The notes: generated by a model not told the origin, from the sequence alone. A DNA stretch of 64,000 bases from Narthecium ossifragum (GCA_963920575.1 OY986971.1:24694145-24758144), one strand, 5' to 3'; shown: positions 1 to 13,197, numbered from the stretch's first letter. Program-made: numbers and translations.

Positions 1-2071
1 ATTTACAAAACTGCCAAAGTACAACAATCGACCTCCAGCAACCTCAAGCACCTCTGGATGTAGTCGCGCCTCCAAAACCTGATCCCGCCGGCTCTACTGA
101 AGAAGAACTAGCGTTTGCACCTGCAAACACAGCCCGGGTAGGAGTGAGCGATAAGCTCAGTAGGGTTCTACTCTACGGCACACAGAAGGGAGAAAAACAA
201 CAACAGTGTTGTCTCCCAGCTCAAGTCTAATGGATGCCACGTGGTCCCATAACCCATCGATGTCCCAAGGGCTCCTGTCATGAACCTCTCTCTTGAACAT
301 GTTACCAAGATCACCCTAAGCACTAACAGGGGAACAGTACCATGCAGGATCACCCTTACCCAGCAGAGATACCACTGCCTCGGGACCACGTCGGGAACAC
401 ATCGATTGCATCCTTAGCACTTAGCCTTGGAAGACAACACGACCTCTAAACCTCAAACATTGATCAGAATCAACTATCGCAAATCCTCAACACATGAGAC
501 TTGATCACACAATCACACCCTAAACCTGACTACCCAGCCACGGCCCTAAGGCTAGATCCAAGCTACCCGAGAGCGTCGGATCGGTGACCCAAACCATCGC
601 CCGCCTAACCTCAAATGCCTCTAATGCAATCAAGGTGCATGCAATGCTCAGGCACAGATAACAAGATATAAGCATGCAACAAGATGTCATTAATCATACA
701 GGGCTAGGCATAGCTTACAGCTAGCCAAAGAGTAAGCATAGCAAAGGCCTCAAATACAGATAGTCTATACTAACCAAGCAAAGATTAGCACAAGGATATG
801 AATACAGATATACAATAGTCTTCAGTGCTCTCTTGCACCTGACAGACTAAGGTTCCACAGTTACCCGCAGGTAACTGGCCACAGTTATACAATAGCCCTC
901 GGCACTCGCCGACAATAGACTAAGGTTCCACAATTCCTCATTAGCTAGCACTCAAAGCTAGCTAATGGTTAGACAATCAACTAAGCATTTAACTACAGTC
1001 TAACATGTATTAAATGCAATCAAAACCATAGATTAGCCCAAAAGGAAAATACTCGAATCGATCCTCCAACTCGATAGAAATCCTTTGAAAACTCTCCAAA
1101 TTCCACTTGTAAACTTCCCAACATGTTTAAAGATCAATGACGATTGAAAACCATTTGAGAAAAACCAGAAAACACTGTTCAAGGGCCCACGGTCGATCGT
1201 GAGACCAAGGCGAAGAAAACCAAAGGGGCGACGGTCGATCCACTCATCGACCCTGGGAAGACCAAAACCAAACAGCGCCTGACGGTCGATGCGACGGTCG
1301 ACCGTCAGGTAAATGGCGAAAAGAGAAGGTCCCACGGTCGATCCATGTATCGACCCTGGGAGGCTAAAATCCCGACAGAGCCCGACGGTCGATGCGACGG
1401 TCGATCCGACGGTCGACCGTGAGGTCACGGTCGATCCGATGGTCGACCGTTAGGCCCGAAAGATGCAAATCAATACTTAACGGTCGATGTACCGATCAAC
1501 CGTCGAGCCTTAGGCACAGTTCATCAGAACAGTGCCGGAAATCCAATTTCTTGGATTTCAAGGATCAAATCAAGTTGGAAAACAATGAGATTTTGCAAGC
1601 AAGTGTATTTCTCGATGGAGAAACCAATGGTATCAAGAAATCCCATTTTTGACGAAAAACAATGAGATTTTGCAAGCCGGAAGCCGCTCCTCGAAATCCA
1701 CACTCCGATGCCCTAGCTCAGCCGCAGGAGAGAGAGAGAAGAGAGAAGAGAACGGCAGGGGAAGAAAGAAGGAAAGAAAGAGAAAGAAGGAGCTTAAATA
1801 GAAAGCTGGAATCAATCCCAGCCGTCCGATTCGATATCTTCCGATCGGAAGCACTCTAAAGGTTCTAATCAAACACATACATCAATCAAAGGTCATGTGT
1901 GCAACGCGGGTGTGAAACTGACCATCAGGGAGCATATTTATCAAAATGCCAATGGGGTCAAAAGCAGCGATGCGATCAACCGATCGCATCCCAAGGCCAA
2001 CCGAGCCAAACCACAAACCCAGACCCTCGACCTAACGCGGTCGGACCGGGTTGGAGGTACGGGTACTCACA
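1..2071 (-). mobile_element. Long LTR of a Ty3-gypsy family (truncated by window edge)
   Basis: This stretch is alignable by eye with 7660-10271 and, as reverse complement, with 62125-64000, which is the 3' LTR of the gypsy element in this window. The right end (minus-strand LTR start) is TGTGAGTACC at about 2071, next to the unclassified repeat that begins at 2072. Landmarks shared with the other copies are the clause around 540-600, the palindrome array at 1186-1500, a purine-rich leader at 1725-1800 and the GC-rich end at 1975-2065. The open frames inside are repeat artefacts with no recognisable domain. The left end lies outside the window. Confidence 0.8.
1186..1500. repeat. Degenerate array of ACGGTCGATCGACCGT-type palindromes
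   Basis: Roughly a dozen copies of ACGGTCGAT and its complement ATCGACCGT occur in about 315 bp, with variable spacers of 10-30 bp. Many pairs form near-perfect inverted repeats. The array sits inside the long gypsy LTR, and an equivalent array is at 9090-9440 in the paralogous LTR. Confidence 0.85.
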
Positions 2072-2829
2072 GTATGGATTTATGCTTCATTTATCATCTT
2101 TGTAGTTGGATTCTAATGTTGAATGGTGGATCTCATTCTATTGCATAGGCTAGACCCTTATGCTTGGATGGTGTTTGATGATATTCCCCAATGAGTAGGC
2201 TATGCTAGAACCATGTCCACTTGTGTTGAAAGGAGTATTGGCTCTAGGTTAGGGCTTATAGGTGCTAGAACCACCCCAATCCACATCTAACCTAGCCTCC
2301 ATTCCATCTTTCTAATGTATTAGATGCGATGTGCTAGAATCACATTGATTCATTACCATATTCCATACAACCCAATTTCTTGCGACGAGATAATCCTAAC
2401 CCGACCTCTCGTTGGTGATGATCGAAGTTAATCTCTCGATCGTCGACTTTCTAACATAGATCTAGTGCGACGGATAGTCCTTCCCTGGCTATTAGTTAGT
2501 GACGACCTTTGTTAGCCACAAGGTAGTCGATATTGTAGTGTCTCGATAGGATAGCGCATCTTGATTCATTAGAAAGCTACGATTGAGCCTAATCCGGATT
2601 GGGATTCCCTATGACCTCTTTCTATCCAATGAGTCATTTACATGCTTTCTTAGTTTCCTTATCATAAAACCCCAAAACCATTTCTTTCATTTTTCTTGTA
2701 GGAACACTTAGATTGAGGTTAGTAGTTTAATTGTTTCCTTACGCATTCCCTGTGGATTCAACTCGGACACACCACTAGCTACCCCCAAAGTAGTTAGTTA
2801 GTAGTTCGATTATAAATTTGTAATTTTGA
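2072..2829 (-). repeat. Unclassified dispersed element X, truncated inverted copy
   Basis: Read on the minus strand from 2829 this matches the first ~750 bp of the copy at 3829-5441. Both begin CAAAATTACAAATTTATAAT, then share the tract containing AACTACTAACTAACTACTTT, the CCACAGGGAATGCG motif and, about 560 bp in, GGTTCTAGCAC-type motifs. The far end is cut off by the LTR ending at 2071. No coding capacity was seen. Ends starting TGATGAGTCAC on the complementary strand suggest an LTR-type origin, but this is not proven. Confidence 0.65.
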
Positions 2830-3828
2830 TCGGGCGCGTTAATCCGCGACACTTTCCACGTCCCAGCACACGTCAAAGGGGTTTCTCCATTGGCAGACTA
2901 TATTATGTCTCACCGACTGAAGGTGAGCACTTCTATCTGCGGTTGTTGATGACTATTGTTAAAGGACTGGAATTATATGAGCACCTACGAACTGTTGCTG
3001 GGATTCAGCATCTGACATTTAAAGACGCATGTCGAGCGTTAGGTTTGTTGGAGGATGATGGTAAATGGGTTCAGTGCATAAAAGAATCGGTTGTTATGAA
3101 GACAGGTAACCAATTGAGACAGTTGTTTGCTACCATACTCTTATATTGTAATCCAAATAATCCTTCCGCACTATGGTCTCAATTTTCTACTCAAATATGC
3201 GATGATCTCCCGCATGTCTTATGTGTTCAATCCCATATGAAGTCAATGTCAGATGAACACGTCAAGGACTACGGGTTGTACATTTTAGAACAGAGTTACC
3301 TGAACATGGGTCATCTCTGATGAACTATCCCTCCATGCCCTTGCCTATAGGTAATTGGCGAGCACATTCCACAAATAGGCTTCTGATGAAAGATCACCAT
3401 CTAGTCATCGATGTAAAGAATACAGATCTTACTAATAAGGTAGAAATGTTGAACACGGAACAGTGTTCTGCATATGATGGCGTCTGTAAATTCAGATGAA
3501 GGGTGGTTATTCTTCCTTAATTGAGGTGCGGGCACAGGAAAAACAACACCTTCGTGGGAAGGTGTCGGCAGCTTGGCACTATAGTTGTCACAGTTGCTTC
3601 ATCCAGCATTAGTACTTTATTGTTGACAGACGAGCACACAACTCACTCGGCTTTGAAAATTCTACTTGACATAGCACACGATTCATACTGCAAATTTAGT
3701 AAGCAATCGCTCCATGTGGAACTTCGCAGAGAAACAAAGCTCGTAATATGGGATGAAGTGCCAATGCAGCATAAACACTGTGTAGAAGTGATAGGACTTG
3801 AAAAGTGTCGCGACTTAACAAGTCAACT
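2830..3828 (+). pseudogene. Helitron Rep/helicase fragment, N-terminal part of the PIF1-like helicase (broken)
   Basis: The open stretch 2829-3320 reads IGRLYYVSPTEGEHFYLRLL followed by LRTV and CRALGLLEDD, the linker and start of the PIF1-type helicase of plant Helitrons. After stops around 3320 the helicase resumes in other frames. A Walker A motif GAGTGKTT is at about 3524-3547, then SSSISTLLL, and a Walker B motif LVIWDEVPM near 3745-3770. Frames shift between these motifs and stops intervene, so this is a relic. The coding sequence continues at 5442 after an inserted element. No Rep (HUH) domain is visible upstream, because that position is occupied by other repeats. Confidence 0.85.
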
Positions 3829-5441
3829 CAAAATTACAAATTTATAATCAAACTACTAACTAACTACTTTAGGGGGTAGTGAGCAGTGAGTCCGAGTCGA
3901 ATCCACAGGGAATGCGTAGGAAAGTAATTAAACTACTAAATTCAATCTAAGTATTCCTACCAATAAGTTGATAAAAGATTCAGAATTGAAACTAAATTAA
4001 CTTCATACTAAAGGATTAATAAATACGATAAAAAGGTACCATGGAATTCTTAGTCAATAACTAGGATTCTATCATGTCTTCCTAAGATCAGGGCACATTA
4101 ATCACGCTGAATGGCTTTCCTAATAGTTGATAAGTGAATGGCTAGTTCTCCTTATCACTCAACAAGTTCTGGTTAGGATTCCTTGTTGGCAAGAACAATT
4201 ATCTAAATGTCAGTGACCGAATGATTAGTTGCGTTCACTGCTAATGAATCCTCTGATTATGATGAATTCATCGCAAGTACTAGTAATGATATGGATTTAG
4301 GTGTAAGATCAATATGTGTTTAGCATCTTGATAGCCAAAACTATAAAGATAGGATATATGGAGGATTAGGGATAGAACGTAGTGGTTCTAGCACTACTAT
4401 AGTGGTTCTAGCACTATACAATCTCTAATCACAAATAAGATTTCATCTGAGACACCATGGGACTAGCATGGTCCTCTTATTTAGATGAATCCAATCCAAG
4501 CCCTAGCATGCACAAGCTCTAGAATCGAATGCAAACGAGAACAATCCACACATCCAGCAGGGAAATCAACACCGAAATATGAAATAAATAGAGATCAATC
4601 CATACAAGCCAATCAATGATGTATACAAGCACTAGATCTAAGAAATCCATAATAGAAACCCTAGTTACATCATAAGAATCCCATGGTAAAAAGTTTAGCT
4701 ACTCATCTTTAGGGCTTGATCCATAGATGAAGGTTGATGAAGCTCTTCCACCATGAATTTCCTCCCAAAGATCTAACCTAATTTATATAAAAGAAGGAAG
4801 AAAAAGGAACCAAAAAGGCTCAGCCAAACGGCCCAGGAGGAGCCCCCCAAATTCGGATTAAAAATCATATATATAGGGAACTCCTAAAACTAGGGTTTAG
4901 TTGAGTTGGACTCTAGTGCAACTCGGATTTCCTGAATTGATCCTGGCAGCCTACTCCGGTTACAACTGGGTCCAATCCGTCCCGAATTTGAAAACGAGTC
5001 CAACACAAAAGATGTAGATTAGGAAGTCTTCTATTAGATCCTGAAGATTTCATAATATTCAGAGTTATCTAGAATATTTGAAGAATATTCTCTTGAACTT
5101 CGACGGTGCAGCTTTTCAGCTTATGTCTCTTCAAGTATTCTTCAAATCGTCTATCACACCATCAGGAATCTCGAAAAGTGTCAAACAAAAAAGTTTTAGA
5201 TCTCTGAGGCTTCTACAATATCCCAAAGTTTCCGAATATTTGGATCTTTGTAAAATATCTGGTGAATATATTACTGACGGTCGAAGAAGTAGTTTATTTA
5301 GTCATTTTAGCCGAATTTTCTGCATTTCTTCTCAAAGCATGATTAAACCTGAAATCAACTAACAAATTATCAAATACAAACACTCTCGGACTAATAAAGG
5401 TAATTTAAGGGGTTTAATTATGAATATTTAGTGACTCATCA
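3829..5441 (+). mobile_element. Unclassified element X, ~1.6 kb, inserted in the Helitron helicase
   Basis: The Helitron helicase reading breaks off at about 3826 and resumes at 5442, so the intervening 1.6 kb is an insertion. Its start repeats the inverted copy ending at 2829. Its end, GTGACTCATCA at 5431-5441, resembles the end GTGACTTATCA of the element at 13198-14974. The copies share the tag GGTTCTAGCAC (twice near 4383-4410 here). There is no credible protein. On the complementary strand it would begin TGATGAGTCAC, compatible with a solo LTR of a gypsy-type element, but I could not establish a clean target duplication. Confidence 0.6.
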
Positions 5442-6450
5442 AGAAGTTGTTGAGCAGACGCTGCGTGACATATGTGATTGTGAACGCCCGTTTGGTGGTA
5501 AGACCATTGTACTGGGTGGTTGCTTCCGCCAGATTTTGCCAGTTGTCCCAACGGAAAGCCGGGAAAAGATTGTAGATGCCTCACTGCGGAGTTCTTTTTT
5601 ATAGTCAGACATAAAAGTTTTGAAGTTGACTATAAACATGCGCATGTGGACTCCACACCCCGAGACATTGCCTTTCATGGAGTTCCTAAGCGAGGTATGA
5701 CTACTATAGCCAAGATACTCAAGCCAAATGTTGATTTTATATATGACATGAACATAATTTAGTGAATTTTCATTCAACACAGATAGGCATCAATCCACGG
5801 GAAACCGTGACTTTACCACCTACTGTGAAACGGTGCCAAAAGTATAGAGGGTTTATTGTCCATAGTTTACCCACAACTTGATGTATTATCCAATAAGCCC
5901 TTGCAGCTGACAATGCGGTTGTCGAAAAGGGACAGCACACAAACATGAGTGGATAGTCGACTGAGTATCTCAACATGTTGGATCCGTCAGGCTTGCCACT
6001 ATTCCGTTTGGACTTGAAAATAGGTGCTCTGATAATGTTGTTGAGGAACCTGGCGCCAAAGGATGGACTTTGCAATGATACACGCCTACTAGTGATTAAA
6101 TGTTGTCAATGAGTTATACAAGCACAAATAATGACTGGGGACAAAGCTGGGGAGGTGGTTTTCATACCATGAATATCGTCGGTGCCGTCCGGTAAAGAGA
6201 TGCCATTTAAAATGTCCCGCCGTCAGTTCCCTGTGCGATTGACATATGCTATGACAATTACAAATCTCAAGGCCAATCACTGACGTTTGTAGGTGTCGAC
6301 CTACGCACCCCGGTGTTCAGTCTTGGCCAACTATACATTGCGTTGTCTAGATGTACTTTGGCAAACTATATTAGCTTACTCACTAACGATGTTGGCCCAA
6401 ACACAACCATAAATATAGTCTATCCAGATGTCATGATTGATTCTTGAAAA
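5442..6450 (+). pseudogene. Helitron helicase fragment, C-terminal part (broken)
   Basis: This continues the helicase left at 3826. Recognisable blocks are [20 protein letters not shown] (5490-5550), then [20 protein letters not shown] (about 6004-6060) and LCNDTRLLV. The end carries [16 protein letters not shown] (about 6208-6255), [17 protein letters not shown] and [11 protein letters not shown] (about 6325-6357), the usual helicase C-terminus of Helitrons. Several stops and frameshifts are present. The Helitron 3' end (hairpin plus CTRR) was not identified. Confidence 0.85.
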
Positions 6451-6762
6451 ATATGAGTGTAAGTTTCTGAATAACATTATTTGATTGTTATATTCAATTA
6501 CATGCTTTTAAATTGATGTGTTGTTACAAATGTATCGATTGATTTAATGTTCTTCTTCGTCGCAGGATTAGGACCACCATGCTCGAAACATGGCATATAA
6601 TAGGAGAACAACACTGATCGATTGAAAATCGAACAATGTACGTGACGTACATATCGTTTTTATGATGCCGGTATGTTTAATCGTTCCCGCTCTAAAATTT
6701 TTGTTGCATGTTGTGTTTTATGTGCCACAAGAGCGATACTCTTATAAGATAAAGACACGTAC
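6451..6762. other. No gene seen
   Basis: AT-rich remainder between the Helitron helicase relic and the start of the nested LTR. No domain, tRNA-like fold or terminal repeat was recognised. Confidence 0.5.
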
Positions 6763-7659
6763 TGTCACACCCCGACCCAAAAAACCCATCCCGATCGAGA
6801 CGTGAAACACTTAAACCTGTTTACATCATCAAATGGCGCACCAAGATATAACTGCTATGAATTTAAACAATTTAATTCCCCAAATTCATAAAAATTTTGG
6901 CAGAATCCCCTTATAATTACAGCATAAAAAACCTGTACATTTTACAATTTCAACATTCTCACATTCCTCAACATTTATATCAAAGAATATTACAATATTT
7001 CTCAAATACAACTGAATTAATAATTTTACAATTATATCCTTGAATACATCAATTAATACATCATTGACTAAAACTGTAAATTATATGTTGACGAACTCCC
7101 CAACGCTCTAAGTTCTCGATCACCTCGAAATACCGTGTCATCTTCTAAAGGAACACCTGAAAGAAGAAACTGCATCGACCTGCATCGCCGATGCAGCCCA
7201 GGTAGGGTAAGCAACAATGCCCAGTAGGATTCTACTCTACGTCGCACAGAAAGGAAGGGAAAACTGCAACTGTGTCGTTTTCCGCCTAAGTCTAAGGAAT
7301 GCCAAGGGTCCCATAACCCTATCGATGTCCCAAGGGCTCCCGTCATGAACCTCTCTCTTGAACATGTTACCAAGATCACCCTAAGCACCAATAGGGGAAC
7401 GGTACCATGCGGGATCACCCTTACCCAAGAACAAACGAGAGGAAACAAAGACTGTGGGCTCCTGTCCAGGTACCACCCTGCCCAGTCATACCATCTCTCG
7501 CGGGGACACACATGTCAGGGAAATGCATCGACAACCATGCTTAGCACTTGGCCTTGGAGACCGACACGACCTCTACACCTCAAATATAAATATATAATCC
7601 ATAGTCGACTATAGCAATAACCTCAAATGATATCCAACATAATCATTGATGACAATCAC

Positions 7660-10271
7660 TGTCACACCCCGACCCAGAAAACCCATCCAGGACGAGGCGT
7701 GAGGGTTCCTATCACTATTCATCTTCAATTGGCGCGATACGAATGCGGAAAAACGGATAATTTAAACAAATTATAATCCAGAGTTAAACAAATATTCAAT
7801 TTATATAACATTAGTTGTACAATTCAATATTTGATACAAAAGTCTTCCAATGATAGATATAATACATAATCCCAAAAGTCCTCGAAATGTTTACAACATA
7901 TACAATTATCCAAAAGTACAACAGATAATCCTCCAGCAACCTCAAGCGCCTCTGGATGTACTCGCGCCGCCAAAGGCCGATCCTGCCGGCTCCACTGAAG
8001 AAGAACTGCCGCCTGCACCTGCAAACGCAGCCCGAGTAGGAGTGAGCGATAAGCTCAGTAGGGTTCTACTCTACGGCACACAGAAGGGAGGAAAACAACA
8101 ACAGTGTTGTCTCCCAGCCCAAGTCTAACGGATGCCACGGGTCCCATAACCCATCGATATCCCAAGGGCTCCTGTCATGAACCTCTTTCTTGAACATGTT
8201 ACCAAGATCACCCTAAGTACTAACAGGGGAACAATACCATGCAGGATCACCCTTACCCAGCAGGGATACCACTGCCTGGGGACCACGTCCGGAACACATC
8301 GATTGCATCCTTAGCACTTAGCTTTGGAAGACAACACGACCTCTAAACCTCAAACATGATCAGAGTCAACTATCGCAAATCCTCAATACAAGAGATTCAG
8401 ATTAAACAATCACCCTAATCCTGACTACCCAGCCACGGTCCTAAGGCTAGATCCGAGCTACCCGAGAGCCTCGGATCGGCGACCAAACCATCGCCCGTCT
8501 AACCTCAAATGCCTCTAATGCAATCAAGATGCATGCAATGCTCAGGCACAGATAACAAGATATAAGCATGCAACAAGATGTCATTAATCATACAGGGCTA
8601 GGCATAGCTTACAGCTAGCCAAAGGGTAAGCATAGCAAAGGCCTCAAATATAGATAATTTATGTTAACTAAACAAAGATACTGAGCCAAGCATTAAACAC
8701 AGATATACAATAGTCTTCAGTGTTCTCGTGCACCTGACAGACTAAGGTTCCACAGTTACCCCACAGGTGACTGGCCACATTTATACAATAGCCGTCGGCA
8801 CTCGCCGACAACAGGCTAAGGTTCCACAATTCCACATTAACTAGCACTCATAGCTAGCTAATGGTTAAGCAACCCAATATAGCATTTAACTACCATTCAA
8901 CTAAGTATTAAATGCAGTCAAAAACCATAGGTTTGTCCAAAAAGGAAGCTACCCGAATCGATCCTCAAACTCGATAAAAATCCTTTGAAAACTCTACAAA
9001 ATCCACTTGTAAACTTCCCAACATGTTTAAAGATCAATCACGATTGAAAGCCATTCAAGAAAGGCCAGAAAACCATGTTCAAAGGCCCACGGTCGATGTG
9101 ACGGTCGATCCGACGGTCGACCGTGAGGCCACGATCGATGTCACAGTCGACCGTGAGGCCAAAACGAGGAAAACCACATGGGTGACGGTAGATTGGTCCA
9201 TCGACCGTGGGAAGCCCAAAACGAGATAGAGCCTCACGGACGATGCGACGGTCGATCCGACGATCGACCGTGAGGCGGGATGAAAAAGGAAGGAAGCCCA
9301 CGGTCGATCGGTCCATCGACCGTGGGAGGCCAAAACCCCGACAGAGCCTGACGGACGATGCGACAGTCGAACCAACGGTCGACCGTCAGGCCCCGAAAGA
9401 GCGTATCAACGCTTGACGGTCGATCCACCGATCGATTGTCGGGCCTCAGGCACAGTTCATTAGAACAGTGCCGGAAATCCAATTTCTTGGATTTCAAGAA
9501 TCAATTCAAGTTGGAAGTTGATGAAACTTTGCAAGCATGCATAAAAGATGATGGGGAATCCAATGGTGCGAAGAAATCACATTTTGACGGTTAAATCTCC
9601 AATGTAGGTCAAAACGGCCGAAAACCGATAAACGGTGACAATACAAGATTCAGCCGATAAAATACGGAAATCACAAGGTAGGAATACTTGAAATCATTCA
9701 CAGCATACATGCTACAAGTTACACAACATTCTAATAAGTACTCCTACAGCGAAAATACAATAAACTTATCCTAGGAGAGCCCGATCACAAGATCGAGGTA
9801 GAAACACCTACCTGAAGAAGTAGGGCAGCTCCTCTACGCATCCCCCAACTCCGATCGCCGGAAACCGCTCCTCGAAATCCACACTCCGATGCCCTAGCAC
9901 CCAGCCGCAGGTGAGAGAGAGGGAAGAAAGATCGCAGGAGAAGAAGAAAAGAAAGAAAGAGAAAGGAGGAGGGCTTAAATAGAAAGCTGGAAACGATCAC
10001 AGCCGTCCGATTCGATCTTTCCCGATCGAGCTCCGATCTTCCGATCGGAAGCGCCCTAAAGGTTCTAATCAAACACATACATCAATCAAAGGCCATGTGT
10101 GCAACGAGGGTGTGAAACTGACCACCAGGGAGCATATTTACCAAAATACCACTGGGGTCAAAAGCAGCGATGCGATCAACCGATCGCATCTCAAGGCCAA
10201 CCGAACCAAACCACAAACCCAGACCCTTGACCTAACGCGGTCGGACCGGGTTGGAGGTACGGGTCCTCACA
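7660..10271 (-). mobile_element. Solo long LTR (inner), 2,612 bp, nested in another LTR
   Basis: Begins TGTCACACCCCGACCC and ends GGTCCTCACA, and is flanked on both sides by ATCAC (7655-7659 and 10272-10276), an exact 5-bp target duplication. Similar to 1-2071 and to the gypsy 3' LTR from 62125. It contains the palindrome array at 9090-9440 and a purine-rich leader near 9915-9975. No coding domain is present; open frames here are array artefacts. Confidence 0.88.
9090..9440. repeat. Palindrome array ACGGTCGATC / GATCGACCGT in the inner LTR
   Basis: Tandem but irregularly spaced copies of ACGGTCGATC and GATCGACCGT, with intervening GTGAGGC tags, occur over about 350 bp. Same position within the LTR as the array at 1186-1500, but copy number and spacers differ. 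Confidence 0.85.
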
Positions 10272-12481
10272 ATCACGTCCTAATCCTCGACTACCCAAAC
10301 CCCGGTCCTAAGGCTAGATCAGGGCTACCCGAGAACCCCGGATCGGCGATCGAATCCATTGCCTACCACCTAACCTTAATGCTTCTAATGCATACAACAT
10401 GCATGAGTCTATACAAGCAACTAGGCCTAGGTGTCTCTACATGCCAAATCATCATTCAATTGTTCAGTAGCTTATACAGAACCAAACCCGGTTCTGAGGA
10501 ATTCCAGCAGCACAACGGCGCTATAGCAAAGCCGCGGCTAGAAGCCGGTATCAACAAGCCAAAAGGCTACAATACACCAAGACACATCACTCACAGAGAA
10601 AGAATCAGAAAAACGGGGCACACTGTCGGCCCATAGGCTTACATGAGATTAGGATGCACAATTGAGACCATTTATATGAAGCTACAAGAACTGATTACCA
10701 TGCACTAAGCCAACATAGAGCTATCCAACTCCGGGATTTGATCATACTTATAGTTAACGATTAATCAATGAAAACCAGCATGACTGACACATAAAGAAAC
10801 CTTCAGCTACTAGGATATTCAATCAACAGAAACATGATCGAACTAGAGCATCCACTCAAATGGAGCATCTGAAGCCAAACGAGCATGGTAGAGGAATATC
10901 CAAACTTAATGATAGCAACAACATTATCGACCAAAAATAGGCCATCATATTGCATGGCATTGGCATAATATTGGCTGAGAGGGGAAGACCAGCGTATCCT
11001 AGTGGCAGTACAACATAGCAAGACATGGAGATGAAGTATAGCAGCATGAATAACAGGGGAAAGGAATTAAACCTAGCAGTAGCTCAGCAACCCCTTTTTG
11101 GCATTTCATCAAACAGCTATAGAGCTTAATATAGAAGCTAGACCGAGGCAGCCAAGGGACCGCCTAGCATTGGGGAGGTCTAGCCTAGCAGCGGTTCAAC
11201 AACCCTCTACGGCGTTTCATCGAACATCTATGGGATTAGGTCTTCATGCCTTGAACTAAGGAGACAAGGGGAGGGGATAAGTCGCAGCCACCATGGTTGC
11301 TAGCGGGAACGGGGCTGGAGGTGAAGAGGGGAGTAAAGGAGTAGTTTCCGGGATCAGGCCTCTCTTGGGCATTATGCCGAACACCTGCCGGGCCTAGAGT
11401 ATGGCCGAACCGGAATAAGGGAGGGACAGGAACGGCGCTGCACGGCGACAGAAATCCGACAGTAGAGAGATAGTCGAGGCCATGGGGAATAGGGGAGAGG
11501 GAAAGGATTGCTGGAAACTAGGCCGGGCATGGCTTGGCGTCGCACTGAAAGATGGAGAAAGACAACGCCGGAAAAGCCAAGGAAAACAAAGCATGAGCGG
11601 AGCGCATCGCCGAAAAAACAGAGTAGGAACAAACCGGAAAACATAGCAAAGCCCGCAATAAAACAAAACAGAGCCGGAAGCAAAGCATCCTGTGGAAATC
11701 CAATCAAGCATCGCCGGAAAACCAAGGGGAAAACGACACATATCCTCACCGGAAAAACAGGGCAAACATAGCATAGATGCATCCAAGGAATCTAAGTTAT
11801 CAAACATTCAAATCATCCCTATACTAATCTAGTAGAGTCCTAAACCAGGTTTAGGGAAGTAACCCTACCTCTAGATCGCTTCTCCCTCTTCTTCTTCTTC
11901 TTCTCCGGCCACGAGCACCGCCGGCGCATGCCTCAGCCTCCTCCGATCGCGGTTGAGCACCTCTGCTGGTTCCACTCCTCAGCCGTCGAGCACCGTTGCC
12001 GTTGATGTCGTCCTCCTTGCCGCGGTCGCCATCTCCAGACGGGATCCTCCACCGGCCGCCAGACTCCTCTCCTCCTCTCTTCTCTTCTCTCTCGGGCTGA
12101 GCCGCCGCTCCTCTATTGATTTCTCTCTCCTCTGGTTAAAGAAGGCTACAGTACCCTAAACTTAACTTAAGCTTTTATATCATCTATTGAGTCTTCATTT
12201 GGCCGTCCGATCGCTCAAGCCCCAATCTTCGCGATCGGGCTCAGATCCCGCGATCTGGAGTACTCCTAAGGATCTAATCAAGTACATACATCATCATAGG
12301 GCCGTGTATGTGCTACGCGTGTGTGGAATCAACTCCGCGAGGGTAATTTACCAAATTACCCCTGGAGCTGCAACGATCAGCGGGGATCGCAAAGCAAGGC
12401 CAACCGAGCCCAAAACTAACAGAACCAGACCCTCGACCGACGCGATCGGACCAGGTTGGAGGTATGGGTCCTCACACATAC

Positions 12482-13197
12482 CCTCCAACGTGTTATCGAC
12501 AGAATGTTAGGGATGCCATGGTAGTCACGTCCAAGGTGGCAGAGGGAAGGAATTCATCAACATCCTAGCATGTTGTGAGTACACTAATGAGCTAAAGCTT
12601 TCTTTCCAAATTAGATTTTCCCTTATTTATCCACCTCCTACACTTATCAGGACTCAATGAGAAATCAAGCAAGGACATTGGTGGATGTTGGTTGTTGGTG
12701 CTATATTGATCAGCGTCATAGCTTTAATATTCACATGGATAATACAAACTTTGGAAAATTGGCTTCTTTTGGAAAAATGCCGTTTCTATTCTCTCTAATT
12801 TCACTGTTTAAATCCTCTATTTGATGTGTTATTTTGTTTTATAATTCAAGATGTGACTCAATTTTTTGGCGCCTATTGATACGAGAGTATGAAAATTGTA
12901 ATGTTACCAACGTACGTGCTAGCCGCCAAGAGATTGCTGCTATTGAGGCAATTGACTACATTGTTGATAGTTCCTACTCACGATTAACTACGTAAAATCA
13001 TTAAATTTGAATGTGCTAGCCGCCAAGAGATTGGTTTGGAATCGTTTTGCCATGAATGAATTGATCTTGAAGGTAGCATTTTTGGATGAGATATGGCTAT
13101 TTGAACCAAAAGCCAATGCAAAGCATGATTTGAGGTGCTAAATAGGGTGCAAATTTTTTACGTGATTGACACGCCTTGAAATGTGTCGTTAAGTATA
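12482..13197. other. No gene seen
   Basis: About 700 bp between the outer solo LTR and the next repeat. A short direct repeat, GTGCTAGCCGCCAAGAGATT, occurs at about 12916 and 13012. No domain was recognised. Confidence 0.4.

Larger units (their letters stand above)
6763..12476 (-). mobile_element. Solo long LTR (outer), ~3.1 kb after removing a nested LTR
   Basis: Starts TGTCACACCCCGACCC at 6763 and ends CCTCACA at 12476, the ends of this gypsy LTR family (TG...CA). The flanks are CGTAC (6758-6762) and CATAC (12477-12481), a 5-bp target duplication with one CpG-type transition. The LTR is interrupted at 7660-10271 by a second LTR of the same family. The part 6763-7659 matches the start of the inner copy, and the part after 10276 resumes at the matching internal position. 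No internal gypsy genes lie between the ends, so it is a solo LTR formed by recombination. Confidence 0.8.

Noticed and set aside
1186..9440. CRISPR-like array of palindromic repeats
   Set aside because: Eukaryotic context, irregular spacing, decayed repeats within LTRs and no cas genes; not a CRISPR.
9023..9594. Open frames with TVDRSIDR repeats on both strands
   Set aside because: Artefacts of the ACGGTCGATC/GATCGACCGT array within the gypsy LTR.
11372..11807. Overlapping minus-strand frames of 136-137 codons with Cys/Phe-rich content
   Set aside because: Lie inside the outer long LTR, no domain, competing frames of equal length; treated as chance.
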